Below, piece by piece: positions 16,835 to 25,408 of a stretch of DNA of 64,000 nt. The DNA is from Microvirga sp. ACRRW. Lineage in GTDB: Bacteria > Pseudomonadota > Alphaproteobacteria > Rhizobiales > Beijerinckiaceae. Made by a program: the position numbers and the translations under genes. The notes below the pieces were generated by a model. That model worked only from the letters and a program-made list of their open reading frames with translations. It made no database searches and had not been told where the DNA came from. Location of the stretch: the NCBI RefSeq assembly GCF_022346925.1, contig NZ_JAKRNJ010000001.1, positions 310,001 through 374,000 on the forward strand, given 5' to 3'. Position 1 is the first letter of the stretch, and every line of letters starts with the position of its first letter.

Positions 16835-18265
16835 ATGAGATCTTCTCTGCCTTCCGTTGATCCATCCGACCGTTCCTGGTGGCTCGATGAAGCTTTGAAA
16901 TCCGAGGGCAACGTGCCAACGGCTGCGCCTCTTGAAGGAGAATGCACGGTCGATGTCGCCATTGTCGGCGGCGGTTTCGCCGGGCTTTGGACAGCGCTCA
17001 CGCTCAAACGCCGCCGCCCCGATCTTTCCATCGCCCTGATCGAGGCATCCATCTGCGGGTCCGGCGCAAGCGGCAAGAATGGCGGAAAAGTTCACGGCTA
17101 TTGGTCATCCCTGGGCACAGCCGTTCAGGCTCTCGGGCGGAACGGCGCCCTTGCCATCGCCGAGGCAGGCGACTGGGCGCAGGATGGCATCCGGACCTTC
17201 GCATCCGAGTGCGGTCGTGACATCTGGTGGCGGGAAGGCGGAAACCTCGTCGTTGCCGCGACGTCACGGCAGGAAGAGAAGATCGCGGCTATCGTGGAGC
17301 AGGCCCGTGAGCTCGGCGCGGAAGACCATGTCACCGTTTTATCCGTGGAAGAGGTGCAGGCGCGCTGCGCATCACCGGTATTCCGGCGCGGTCTCTTCTA
17401 TCCCGATGCAGCGACCGTACATCCCGCCCGCCTAGCTCGTGCGCTCCGACAGGCTGTCATCGACCAGGGCGTCTCTCTTTTCGAGAACACGCCCATGCTC
17501 AGTGTCACTCCGGGGAACCCGAGCCGGATCAAAACGCCTCGTGGCCAGATCATCGCTCGGGAGGTCGTGCTCGCGACCAATGCAGCGTTAAGCGAGCGTC
17601 GGGAGATCCGACCGCATGTCAGCATTTTCTCCAGCTATGTCGTCATGACCGAGCCGGCACAGGATCAACTCGCTTCCATGAACTGGACCGGCGATGAAGG
17701 TTTGGCTGATCTGCGCATGTTCCTGCACTATTCCCGCAAGACGGAGGACAACCGCGTCCTGATGGGATCAGGATCCGGTCCGGTCAGTTACGGCGCTCAT
17801 GCGCAGGCGCGGCATCTCACCCATGACAAGGCGAGCATCGGACGCGCAGAGGCTGGGCTTCGCCGGCTGCTCCCAGCATTGCGGGACATTCCTCTCGCCC
17901 GCGCCTGGGGCGGCGCAATCGATGTTTCCGCCGACCGCCTGCCCTTCTTCAAGACCATACCCGATACGCGGATTCATTACGCCTGCGGTTTCTCGGGCCA
18001 TGGCGTGAACGCCACCTATATTGCCGGACAATGCCTCGCATCGCTGGTCCTTAACGAGAGAGACCGCTGGTCAGGATTGCCGTTCTGTACGCGCCCGCTG
18101 CCAAGCCTGCCGCCCGAGCCGTTCCGTTTCACCGGCGCCAGCGCCATCCGCTCCGCCATTCTCGCATGCGAAGAAGCAGACGAGCAGAATCGTGGTGCGC
18201 CTGCCCTGGCGCGAGCCGTTGCCGCACTCCCGAAACTCCTTGGGCTCAGGATCGGCGTTCGCTAA
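16835..18265 (+). CDS. FAD-dependent amine oxidoreductase (PuuB/DAO family)
   Basis: 476 residues. VDVAIVGGGFAGLWTALTLKRRR is the FAD motif, and CGSGASGKNGGKVHG matches the SG(R/K)NGG segment of gamma-glutamylputrescine oxidase-like proteins. The C-terminal HYACGFSGHGVNATYIAGQ completes the FAD site. These enzymes oxidise secondary or primary amines to aldehydes or imines. It ends the plus-strand operon that starts with the crotonase, 83 bp after the previous gene, and is a second amine-type oxidase in the same regulon as the HcnABC-like complex. Confidence 0.85.
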   Translation: MRSSLPSVDPSDRSWWLDEALKSEGNVPTAAPLEGECTVDVAIVGGGFAGLWTALTLKRRRPDLSIALIEASICGSGASGKNGGKVHGYWSSLGTAVQALGRNGALAIAEAGDWAQDGIRTFASECGRDIWWREGGNLVVAATSRQEEKIAAIVEQARELGAEDHVTVLSVEEVQARCASPVFRRGLFYPDAATVHPARLARALRQAVIDQGVSLFENTPMLSVTPGNPSRIKTPRGQIIAREVVLATNAALSERREIRPHVSIFSSYVVMTEPAQDQLASMNWTGDEGLADLRMFLHYSRKTEDNRVLMGSGSGPVSYGAHAQARHLTHDKASIGRAEAGLRRLLPALRDIPLARAWGGAIDVSADRLPFFKTIPDTRIHYACGFSGHGVNATYIAGQCLASLVLNERDRWSGLPFCTRPLPSLPPEPFRFTGASAIRSAILACEEADEQNRGAPALARAVAALPKLLGLRIGVR

Positions 18266-18460
18266 CCCGTGGCACGGATCATTGGAACTATGGTTCCGCT
18301 TAGCGCGGGACAGAAAATGTTACCAAGCCCAAGCCGGACGGCAATGCAATGCGCCATAAATCTCGCGCCAGCATCCGCCACCGGCTGGATGACCGATGGT
18401 GCAGGCCTAGGCTGCACAGATCCGGCAGGAATTTCGCGGTAACTCACCGGATGCGTGACA

Positions 18461-18967
18461 TCAGGGTTGCGCTAGCACACGGTTGATGGCCTTCTCGATC
18501 CACTCGTCCCGCGAAACCCCGGCCCGGCGCGCCGCTTCATCGACCTGACGCACCAAATCCGGCGCCAGGGGCATCTCGACAAGGATCGCATCCTCGTCCG
18601 ATCCAGGCGGCACATATGCCAAGCCTGTCACCATCCGCGCGAAACGCTGGACCCGATGCACTTTCTGCTGATCCGAGAGCGCGCTGTCGGCTGCGACGAG
18701 CGGGCAATATGCGCTCACCAGGTAATCGACGACCAGAGCAGGGCTCGTGCCGCTCCCGCGCAGATCGGCCATCACTTCGCCAAGACGATTGTTGGCGGTG
18801 ATGTCATTGGCCCCTGAGAACAGGCCGTTGAGTGAAGAAATCGATTTTGCCGCTTTCGCGGCAACCGTATCAGGGCAAGTGAACGCCGCATTCGCTGGCG
18901 TCACAAGCGCACTCCCGAACCCGGCGACCGAGATCAGGGCGGCAAGCAGGTTTTTTCTGCGAAGCAT
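18461..18967 (-). CDS. Secreted protein with RHH-like C-terminal segment, unknown function
   Basis: 168 residues. A signal peptide (LLAALISVAGFGSALVTPANA) ends at about residue 28. The mature part has two cysteines (FTCPDTV and SAYCPLVAADSAL) that could form a disulfide. The last 40 residues (VEMPLAPDLVRQVDEAARRAGVSRDEWIEKAINRVL) look like a ribbon-helix-helix DNA-binding unit, which is odd in an exported protein. GAGGAGGA precedes the ATG. I do not recognise the family. It stands alone between two catabolic operons with no obvious link to either. Confidence 0.7.
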   Translation of the reverse strand: MLRRKNLLAALISVAGFGSALVTPANAAFTCPDTVAAKAAKSISSLNGLFSGANDITANNRLGEVMADLRGSGTSPALVVDYLVSAYCPLVAADSALSDQQKVHRVQRFARMVTGLAYVPPGSDEDAILVEMPLAPDLVRQVDEAARRAGVSRDEWIEKAINRVLAQP

Positions 18968-19155
18968 CGCATCCTCCTCAGATCCTTCAGCTTAAGTCTT
19001 CAATGAGGAGGAAACATGGACGAGCGATAGCGGCAGCCGAAGAGCGTAGGCTCGAAAGGGGAGCCTGACATCGGTTAGAAGCCCGTCATGAATATCACCG
19101 AAAGTCGAATATCGAACGTGAAGCCGCTGACGACATAAAGCTCATTTATAGGTGC

Positions 19156-19175
19156 GTCCAAGGATATGATTGGAC
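19156..19175. promoter_or_regulatory. Dyad before the aldolase operon
   Basis: GTCCAA (19156-19161) and TTGGAC (19170-19175) are exact inverted arms around an 8-bp spacer, about 55 bases before the ATG at 19230. It may be an operator or the hairpin of a 5' leader. It does not match the two other operator motifs in this window. Confidence 0.35.
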
Positions 19176-19229
19176 CCAGCATGGTCCGCCGGGTCTCTTG
19201 AAATCATGAAACGATCTTGGGGAAGTGAC

Positions 19230-20033
19230 ATGGCGGAAGATCTCGCAAGCATCCTGTGCAACAATATGAAAAGCAAGCTCGCCCGGGGCGAGGTTGTCTC
19301 CTCTATGACCGCGCGCCTGGTTCGCGGCGTAGAAATCGTACGGATCGCGAAGACGGCGGGCTTCGACTCCATCTATGTCGACTTGGAGCATTCCAGCTTC
19401 AGCTTCGACACCACGGGCCAGATCTGCATGATGGCGCTCGAAGCCGGGATCGCCCCCTTCGTGAGAGTTCCCACGAGCAGGCCGGAATACATTGCAAGAG
19501 CCCTCGATGGCGGCGCATTGGGCGTAATCGCGCCCGACGTGAGAACGGCGGAGGAAGCACGCGCCATCGTGAATGCGGCGAAATTCCCCCCGTTCGGACA
19601 GCGTGGCGTCTCCGGAGGATTGCCGCATCTTCAGTTCCGTACATTCCCGGCATCTCAGGCTTTCGCGGCCATGAACGAGGCCACGATGGTGATCGTTCAG
19701 TTCGAGTCGGCGGAGGCCGTGAGAAACGCGGATGAGATCATGGCGGTCGAAGGCGTGGACATCGCCCTTATAGGCACCAACGATCTGATGGCCGACATGG
19801 ATGTCGCCGGCCAAGTCGATCATCCGAAAGTGCGCGAGGCCTACACGCTCACCATCGAGGCATGCCGAAAGCACGGCAAGCATGCTGGTGTCGGCGGACT
19901 TTCCGCCCGGCAGGATCTCGTCAGCGAGTTCGTGAGGATGGGAGCGCGATACGTGTCGACGGGGACGGATCTCAGCTTTCTGCTCGCTGCAGCGACCCAA
20001 CGCGCGCGCCAGGTGGCGGAACTTCAACTTTGA
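19230..20033 (+). CDS. HpcH/HpaI-family aldolase
   Basis: 267 residues. It has the class II pyruvate aldolase markers: YVDLEHSSF near residue 50, VRVPTSRPEYIARALDGGALGVIAPDVRTAEEA, the metal and pyruvate site region ERGVS-like QRGVSGGL, and ALIGTNDLM. These enzymes cleave 4-hydroxy-2-oxo acids to pyruvate or oxaloacetate plus an aldehyde. ATG 19230 is preferred over upstream codons because GGGGAAG sits four bases before it. The next gene overlaps by 4 bp. With a LigI-like lactonase and an Ldh2-type dehydrogenase it forms a three-gene catabolic operon, perhaps for a carboxylated hydroxy-oxo acid. Confidence 0.87.
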   Translation: MAEDLASILCNNMKSKLARGEVVSSMTARLVRGVEIVRIAKTAGFDSIYVDLEHSSFSFDTTGQICMMALEAGIAPFVRVPTSRPEYIARALDGGALGVIAPDVRTAEEARAIVNAAKFPPFGQRGVSGGLPHLQFRTFPASQAFAAMNEATMVIVQFESAEAVRNADEIMAVEGVDIALIGTNDLMADMDVAGQVDHPKVREAYTLTIEACRKHGKHAGVGGLSARQDLVSEFVRMGARYVSTGTDLSFLLAAATQRARQVAELQL

Positions 20034-20953
20034 TCCGTCAACCTGCCACCGCCTCCCCGCGCCGTGTCCTTGACGTCGAGCATAGCCCGCTCGACTTCGG
20101 CATGCCCGCAGGAGCCTGCGATTGCCATGTGCATGTGTTCGGCCCTTATGAGCGTTTCCCGCTTTCTCCCCATCGGGTTTATATGCCGGGGCCTGCGCCG
20201 ATCGAGGATCTGATCGCTCATCAGAACGCACTTGGTCTGGAGCGCGTGGTCATTGTGCAGCCTAGCATCTACGGAACCGATAATTCCTGCATGCTTCACG
20301 CGCTTCGCCGCCTCGGATCTCAAGCCAGAGGCATCGCGGTGGTGGATTCGGGAATGCCGGAACCAACGCTCCGCGAATTGCATGAAGCAGGCGTGCGCGG
20401 CCTTCGCGTCAATCTCGAAACCGCGGGCGTTGCGGACCCTGAAGCCATCGCTCAGCACATCGAGGCGTCAGCCGCTCAAGCAGCACCCTTCGGCTGGCAT
20501 CTTCAGGTCTATACGGATCTCGACATCATCGCGACCCTTCACGACCGGATTCAGGCTCTGCCTGTACCCGTGGTGTTCGATCACTTCGCAAAAGCAAGAG
20601 CCGAAAAGGGACAGCATCAAACGGGGCTCCCTGCCCTCCTCTCCTTGATGCGGTCGGGCAAAGCCTATGTGAAGCTCTCCGCTCCCCGCCGTATTTCCGC
20701 CAGGCCCGATCACGCCGATGCCGGAGAAATCGCGCGCACGCTCCTGAAGGCCAATCCCGAGCGCCTCCTCTGGGGCAGCGACTGGCCGCATCCCGGCGCT
20801 TGGCCCGGAATCCCGCGCGATCCGAACCGCATCGAACCGCTCCATCCCGACGATGACGGACTGGCCTTGAACAGGCTCAATACATGGATGGGGGACGCCG
20901 CTCTGATGAGACAAATTCTCGTCGACAATCCAGCGCGTCTTTATGGGTTCTAA
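20030..20953 (+). CDS. Amidohydrolase family 2, LigI-like lactonase
   Basis: About 307 residues with a TTG start that overlaps the aldolase stop as TTGA, and GGCGGAA upstream. The N-terminal metal motif is DCHVHVFGPYERFPLSP, followed by LVIVQPSIYGTDN-like VVIVQPSIYGTDNSC, and the C-terminal LWGSDWPHPG holds the last metal ligand. This is the 2-pyrone-4,6-dicarboxylate lactonase / 4-sulfomuconolactone hydrolase branch. Translational coupling to an aldolase fits a ring-cleavage or lactone pathway that ends in pyruvate. An open frame extends further upstream but only inside the aldolase gene. Confidence 0.82.
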   Translation: MIRQPATASPRRVLDVEHSPLDFGMPAGACDCHVHVFGPYERFPLSPHRVYMPGPAPIEDLIAHQNALGLERVVIVQPSIYGTDNSCMLHALRRLGSQARGIAVVDSGMPEPTLRELHEAGVRGLRVNLETAGVADPEAIAQHIEASAAQAAPFGWHLQVYTDLDIIATLHDRIQALPVPVVFDHFAKARAEKGQHQTGLPALLSLMRSGKAYVKLSAPRRISARPDHADAGEIARTLLKANPERLLWGSDWPHPGAWPGIPRDPNRIEPLHPDDDGLALNRLNTWMGDAALMRQILVDNPARLYGF

Positions 20954-21001
20954 CGAGCCCGCAGCCGAGATTTCCGCCCGAACAGAAGAGGGATGTATCC
21001 A

Positions 21002-22111
21002 ATGACGTTTGCCGCACAGCACACCAGTCCGGAAGCCGCGCAGCTCTATGCAAGAGCTGAAGACGCAAGAGCATTCGCTACCCGCATTCTCATGGCCAAC
21101 GGTCTTCCCGATGAGGATGCGAAGGTTGTGGCGAACTGCCTCATCCGGGCCGATCTGCGCGGCGTCGATACTCACGGATTGCAGTATCTTCCCCATTACC
21201 TCAAGCGCGTGCGCAGCGGCTTGATCAATGCAAAACCCTCTCTGTCGCTCCAGAAGGTTACGCCCGTCGCGGGCTTGCTCGATGGCCAGAATGCCTTCGG
21301 CTTCGTCGTGGCCACATATGCCATGGCGGAGGCTGTCGAAATGGCGAGGGAATTCGGAATCGGCCTGGTCTCCGCCCGGCGCAGCACCCATTTCGGAATG
21401 GCCGCATGCTATGTGCTTCAGGCGGTCGAGGCCGGCTTCATCTCCATGGTCTTCACCAATGCCTCGCCCGCGATGCCGCCATGGGGCGGCCGCCAGGCGC
21501 TGCTCGGCACGAGTCCGCTTGCAGCAGGCGTTCCAGCTGGCTCCGAAGTGCCTTACATCCTCGACATGTCGCCTGCCGTCGCCGCTCGCGGCAAGATACG
21601 CCGTGCGGCAAAGCTCGGACAGGACATCCCGCTCGGCTATGCTCTCGATGCGTCCGGGCGGCCGACGACGAATCCCAAGGCCGCTCTTGATGGCGGCGTC
21701 GTTCTTCCGATCGGCGGCCCTAAGGGCTCGGCCCTGTCCATGCTGATGGACATTCTCGGCGGCGTCCTGTCGGGCGCCGCCTATGCGGGGGGTGTCGCCA
21801 ATCAGTTCGAGGTATTCGACAGGCCGCAGGATGTCGGCCATTTCTTCCTTGCGATCAAACCGGATCTGTTCGTTTCACGCGATGATTTTCTCCAGCGAAT
21901 GGACACGCTGGTGCAGCGCGTGCACGGTTGCCCCAAGGCGGAAGGTTTCGACGAGATCTTGATGCCGGGCGAACTGGAATCCCGGCTCGAAGCGAGCCGC
22001 GTCCGCGCCGGAATTCCCTACAATGCAATCGATATCGCAGCGTTGCAGAAGGAAGCCGCCACAGCTGGCCAAGCGCCTCTCGCGGTGGCCCAGCAGCCCT
22101 TCGCTTCATGA
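21002..22111 (+). CDS. Ldh2 / malate-lactate dehydrogenase family oxidoreductase
   Basis: 369 residues. Recognisable family features are the N-terminal helical part with DLRGVDTHGLQYLPHYLKR, a catalytic His segment RRSTHFGMAACY, and GGPKGSALSMLMDILGGVLSG for NAD(P). Members reduce 2-oxo acids (malate, 2,3-diketo-L-gulonate, sulfolactate, ureidoglycolate). It follows the lactonase gene by 48 bp and ends the operon at a convergent terminator. The ATG at 21002 has GAGGG nine bases upstream; ATG 20993 would leave almost no spacing. The exact oxo-acid is unknown. Confidence 0.86.
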   Translation: MTFAAQHTSPEAAQLYARAEDARAFATRILMANGLPDEDAKVVANCLIRADLRGVDTHGLQYLPHYLKRVRSGLINAKPSLSLQKVTPVAGLLDGQNAFGFVVATYAMAEAVEMAREFGIGLVSARRSTHFGMAACYVLQAVEAGFISMVFTNASPAMPPWGGRQALLGTSPLAAGVPAGSEVPYILDMSPAVAARGKIRRAAKLGQDIPLGYALDASGRPTTNPKAALDGGVVLPIGGPKGSALSMLMDILGGVLSGAAYAGGVANQFEVFDRPQDVGHFFLAIKPDLFVSRDDFLQRMDTLVQRVHGCPKAEGFDEILMPGELESRLEASRVRAGIPYNAIDIAALQKEAATAGQAPLAVAQQPFAS

Positions 22112-22121
22112 CAATGAAAAG

Positions 22122-22149
22122 GGGGGCGCAACCCTAGGGCTGCGCCCCC
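22122..22149. terminator. Bidirectional terminator between convergent operons
   Basis: GGGGGCGCA (22122-22130) pairs with TGCGCCCCC (22141-22149). AAAA at 22117-22120 gives a T-run on the minus-strand transcript. It separates the Ldh2-family gene (plus) from the CoA-transferase gene (minus). Confidence 0.8.
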
Positions 22150-22176
22150 AACAGGTCAGCATCAGATCACACCGCC

Positions 22177-23424
22177 TCAGATCACGCCCTGGCGGCGAAG
22201 ATCCTCCAGCTCCTCATCCGGCAAGCCCAAACGCCCGCCGAACACTTCTCGGTTTTGCGCCCCGAGCGCGCTGCTGGGCTCCAGTGGCATAGGCGGCACA
22301 CCTTCATACCTGATCGGGCTGTTCTGCACGGCGATGCGGCCATATTGCGGATGATCAATCCATTGCAGGCTGCCTCGGGCATGCATGTGCGGATCGTTAA
22401 TCACCTCGCTGAGGTCGCGCACCGGTGCGTGAGGTACCCGATGTGCAAGAAGGGTCTCCACAAGCGCCGCCTTCGTATGCAGACGCGTCCACGCGCTGAC
22501 GAGTTCATCCACTTCATCGATATGGGCAACGCGCGTCTTGAGATCCTGGAATCGTGGATCGTCCTGGAGATCCTCACGTTTCATGGCCTTGAGCAAAGCA
22601 TGAAAATGGCGGTTGTTGTTGCATATGATAGCGATATGCCCATCCTTCACCGGATAGACATTGTAAGGCGCTTCCGCCAGGCCTCCGTGACGGTTGCCGG
22701 TGCGCACGGGAATCTTCCCACCGCTGCCGTGATACAAAGCCAGATTGGAGCTCAAAGAGGCATACACGGCCTCCTGCATGGAGACTTCAACGACACGTCC
22801 CCTGCCCGTTCTCTCACGTTCATACAGCGCTGTCGCGATTCCACCGTAGAGATGGATGCCTGCGAAGAAATCGCAAAGCGCCGGTCCCGATTTCACCGGC
22901 GGGCTATCAGGAAAGCCGGTGATGCTCATGATGCCGGACATAGCCTGCACGGTGATGTCCATGGCCGGATAGTCGCGATAGGGCCCGGAACGCCCATAAC
23001 CGGTACTCGATGCATAGATCAGGCGCGGATTGGCTTTATGCAGATCGTTTGGCCCGATCCCGAGACGCTCAGTAACGCCGGGCGCGAAGTTCTCTACCAG
23101 AACATCGGCCGCGCGAACCATCTGAAGGAAAAGCTCGCGCCCCCGCTCTGACTTCAGGTTGAGCGTCACTGATTTCTTGTTGCCGTTGAGCATCGCAAAC
23201 GGCAGGGCCGCTCCGCCGAGTTCCGCACGAACCCGAAGATGCTCCCCGCCATGCGGCTCGATCTTGATGACCTCGGCTCCGGCCATCGCCATGAGGAAGG
23301 TTGCATAAGGACCATTGTAGATGTGGGAGAGATCGAGAACCACCAATCCGGAAAACGGATATCCTCGACGGTCCATCGTGGTCTGAGATTGCACTTCACT
23401 CTCATCCCTGGTGCCGGTATCCAT
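22177..23424 (-). CDS. CaiB/BaiF (class III) CoA-transferase
   Basis: 415 residues. Family features are the N-terminal GLVVLDLSHIYNGPYATFLMAMAGAEVIKIEP, the KSVTLNLKSERGRELF helix, VENFAPGVTERLGIG, and a catalytic Asp in YPAMDITVQAMSGIM. These enzymes move CoA between acids without ATP. The ATG at 23424 shares one base with the acyl-CoA dehydrogenase stop (TGATG). It is the last gene of the six-gene operon and probably activates the product of the upstream oxidation steps, using a CoA donor such as succinyl-CoA or an intermediate of the path. Confidence 0.9.
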   Translation of the reverse strand: MDTGTRDESEVQSQTTMDRRGYPFSGLVVLDLSHIYNGPYATFLMAMAGAEVIKIEPHGGEHLRVRAELGGAALPFAMLNGNKKSVTLNLKSERGRELFLQMVRAADVLVENFAPGVTERLGIGPNDLHKANPRLIYASSTGYGRSGPYRDYPAMDITVQAMSGIMSITGFPDSPPVKSGPALCDFFAGIHLYGGIATALYERERTGRGRVVEVSMQEAVYASLSSNLALYHGSGGKIPVRTGNRHGGLAEAPYNVYPVKDGHIAIICNNNRHFHALLKAMKREDLQDDPRFQDLKTRVAHIDEVDELVSAWTRLHTKAALVETLLAHRVPHAPVRDLSEVINDPHMHARGSLQWIDHPQYGRIAVQNSPIRYEGVPPMPLEPSSALGAQNREVFGGRLGLPDEELEDLRRQGVI

Positions 23425-24590
23425 CAGAAGGCTCCCATGCCGAGGAAGCCGTCGACATCATCGAATTCGGACACGATTCTCTTGCCAACGAGATCCTTGA
23501 GCGTCTCGGTCGTGCCACCGCCGAGCGTTCCATAACGGGCGCCACGGTACAGCCGAGAGACGGCATACTCGTCCGTGAATCCGTATCCGCCGTGAACCTG
23601 GATTGCCTCGCTGGTCACGCGGTTGGACATCTCGTTGCAGTACATCTTGGCCAGCGCCGCCTGATACGGATCGGGGAACGGATTGGCGGTGGCGCAGGCG
23701 CGATACAGAATGCTGCGGCCGACCTCGATATCCCGATACATTTCCGCGAGCTTCCAGCGCATGCCTTGGAAATCGCCGATCGGCCGACCAAAGGCCGTCC
23801 GCTCCCGAACATACCGCACGGATTCCTCGAACGCTCCTTCGGCAAGACCGAGCGAGATGCTGGGATTGAGGCAGCGCTGCGTGTTGAATGCGGACAAAAG
23901 CTTGCGGAAGCCATCTTCCCGGATCACGACATTCTCAAGCGGAATCTCGCATTCGTTGAATTGAACCTCCGCCAGATTTTCGCCGCCCATCGTATGATAG
24001 CGCGCCGTAATCTCCAGGCCCGGCGTGTCCTTCTCGACGAGAACGCAACCGATCCCTTCCCGTCCGGGCTGGTTGTCGATACGACTGAAGATCACGAAGG
24101 CGCTCGCCTCGTCGACGCGACTGATGAGCGTCTTGACGCCCTTCACGACGGCCTTGTCGCCCTTGATGGTAGTATTGGTGCGATAGTTTGCGACATCCGT
24201 GCCCGCGTGGGGTTCGGTCATGCAGATCGCCAGGATAGCATCGCCGTTGCACACCGCGGGCAGGATGCGCCGCTTGAAGGATTCCGGCGCATAGGTCGCG
24301 ATAATGCGTGTCTGCGTTCCTACCTCGCCGAGCACGGCCATGGCGGTGACATAGCATCCCTTGGCGATTTCCTCGAGAACGAGCGCGGTATCGAAAACTC
24401 CCATACCCGAACCGCCGTATTCCTCCGGCACCGCCATGCCCAGAACACCGAGTTCTGCGAGCTTTCGGATATTCTCCCAGGGAAAGCTGCCATCCATGTA
24501 GCGCTGCGCACGTCCCTTGAATTCACCCTGTGTTACTTCACGGATGGTTCCAACGATGCTGCGCTGCTCGCTCGTAAGTTCGAACTTCAT
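23424..24590 (-). CDS. Acyl-CoA dehydrogenase
   Basis: 388 residues. ICMTEPHAGTDVANYRTNTT is the first family signature and QVHGGYGFTDEYAVSRLYRGAR the C-terminal one with the catalytic Glu position. RTAFGRPIGDFQGMRWKLAEM is the FAD-contact segment. It introduces an alpha-beta double bond in an acyl-CoA. ATG 24590 (MKFELTSEQRSIVG) has a GGGGAGC ribosome site. It overlaps the CoA-transferase gene by one base and follows the SDR gene by 29 bp, so the three are likely co-translated. Confidence 0.92.
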   Translation of the reverse strand: MKFELTSEQRSIVGTIREVTQGEFKGRAQRYMDGSFPWENIRKLAELGVLGMAVPEEYGGSGMGVFDTALVLEEIAKGCYVTAMAVLGEVGTQTRIIATYAPESFKRRILPAVCNGDAILAICMTEPHAGTDVANYRTNTTIKGDKAVVKGVKTLISRVDEASAFVIFSRIDNQPGREGIGCVLVEKDTPGLEITARYHTMGGENLAEVQFNECEIPLENVVIREDGFRKLLSAFNTQRCLNPSISLGLAEGAFEESVRYVRERTAFGRPIGDFQGMRWKLAEMYRDIEVGRSILYRACATANPFPDPYQAALAKMYCNEMSNRVTSEAIQVHGGYGFTDEYAVSRLYRGARYGTLGGGTTETLKDLVGKRIVSEFDDVDGFLGMGAF

Positions 24591-24619
24591 GGTGTCATGC
24601 TCCCCTGATGAAATTTTTG

Positions 24620-25402
24620 TCAGGTAACCGGGCATAATCCGCCATCGACATTGATGGCGGTCCCAGTCACATATGATGCGGAATCCGATGCGAGAAAGCA
24701 GGCGACATTGGCGAACTCCTCCGGCTCACCGAGACGCTGAAGCGGTACCTGCCGGGCCTGCGGCTCGACATATTCCTCGAAAGGAATGTCAGGCGCATCG
24801 CGCTGATGGCGACGTTCCCATTGCCCGCTCCTGATGACGCCCACGCAGAGCGCATTCACCAGGATGTTCCAGGGCGCAAGCTCCTGGGACATGACTTTCG
24901 TCAGTGTGATCCCGGCAGCGCGGCTCAACGTCGTTGGAGCACTGGCGGCTTTCGGCGCCTTGCCATTGGCGCTCACGACGTTGATGATGCGGCCCCACCG
25001 CTTTTCCTTCATGCCCGGAACGACAAGCTGCGACAGGTTGACGGCGGCGAAGAGCTTGAGGTCCATATCTGCGATCATGCTGTCGCGGGACAGATCTCCG
25101 AAGAACGAGCGGCTGGAGCTGCCGGCGTTGTTGACCAGAATATCGGCAGCTCCGAATTCGGCCTGGATCGCCGCCATCACTTCGCCAACCCGCTCGCGAT
25201 TCGTAATGTCACAGGCATATCCGGCAACCTTGCCCGCAGCATTATGACGGATCTCGCGAACCGCATCGTCAAGCACGCTCTCACGCCGCGCGAGAACGGC
25301 CACATCGGCTCCCGATTGCGAGAGGCGCGCGGCAATCGCCTTGCCGAGCCCCTCGCTTCCTCCTGTGACGATCGCTGTCTTGCCTGTGAGATCAATCAGC
25401 AT
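24620..25402 (-). CDS. SDR-family oxidoreductase with altered catalytic Tyr/Lys
   Basis: 260 residues. The NAD(P) motif is TGGSEGLGKAIA, with NNAGSSSRS and a C-terminal VTGTAINVDGGL typical of classical SDRs. In the active-site stretch the usual Y-x-x-x-K is replaced: ASAPTTLSRAAGITLTK aligns Thr where Tyr should be and Arg where Lys should be. A subgroup of SDRs with a similar TT-x-SRAAG segment exists to my knowledge, so it may be a distinct activity or a non-oxidoreductase role. It lies six bases after the TPP-enzyme gene. Confidence 0.88.
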   Translation of the reverse strand: MLIDLTGKTAIVTGGSEGLGKAIAARLSQSGADVAVLARRESVLDDAVREIRHNAAGKVAGYACDITNRERVGEVMAAIQAEFGAADILVNNAGSSSRSFFGDLSRDSMIADMDLKLFAAVNLSQLVVPGMKEKRWGRIINVVSANGKAPKAASAPTTLSRAAGITLTKVMSQELAPWNILVNALCVGVIRSGQWERRHQRDAPDIPFEEYVEPQARQVPLQRLGEPEEFANVACFLASDSASYVTGTAINVDGGLCPVT

Positions 25403-25408
25403 CGCCGA

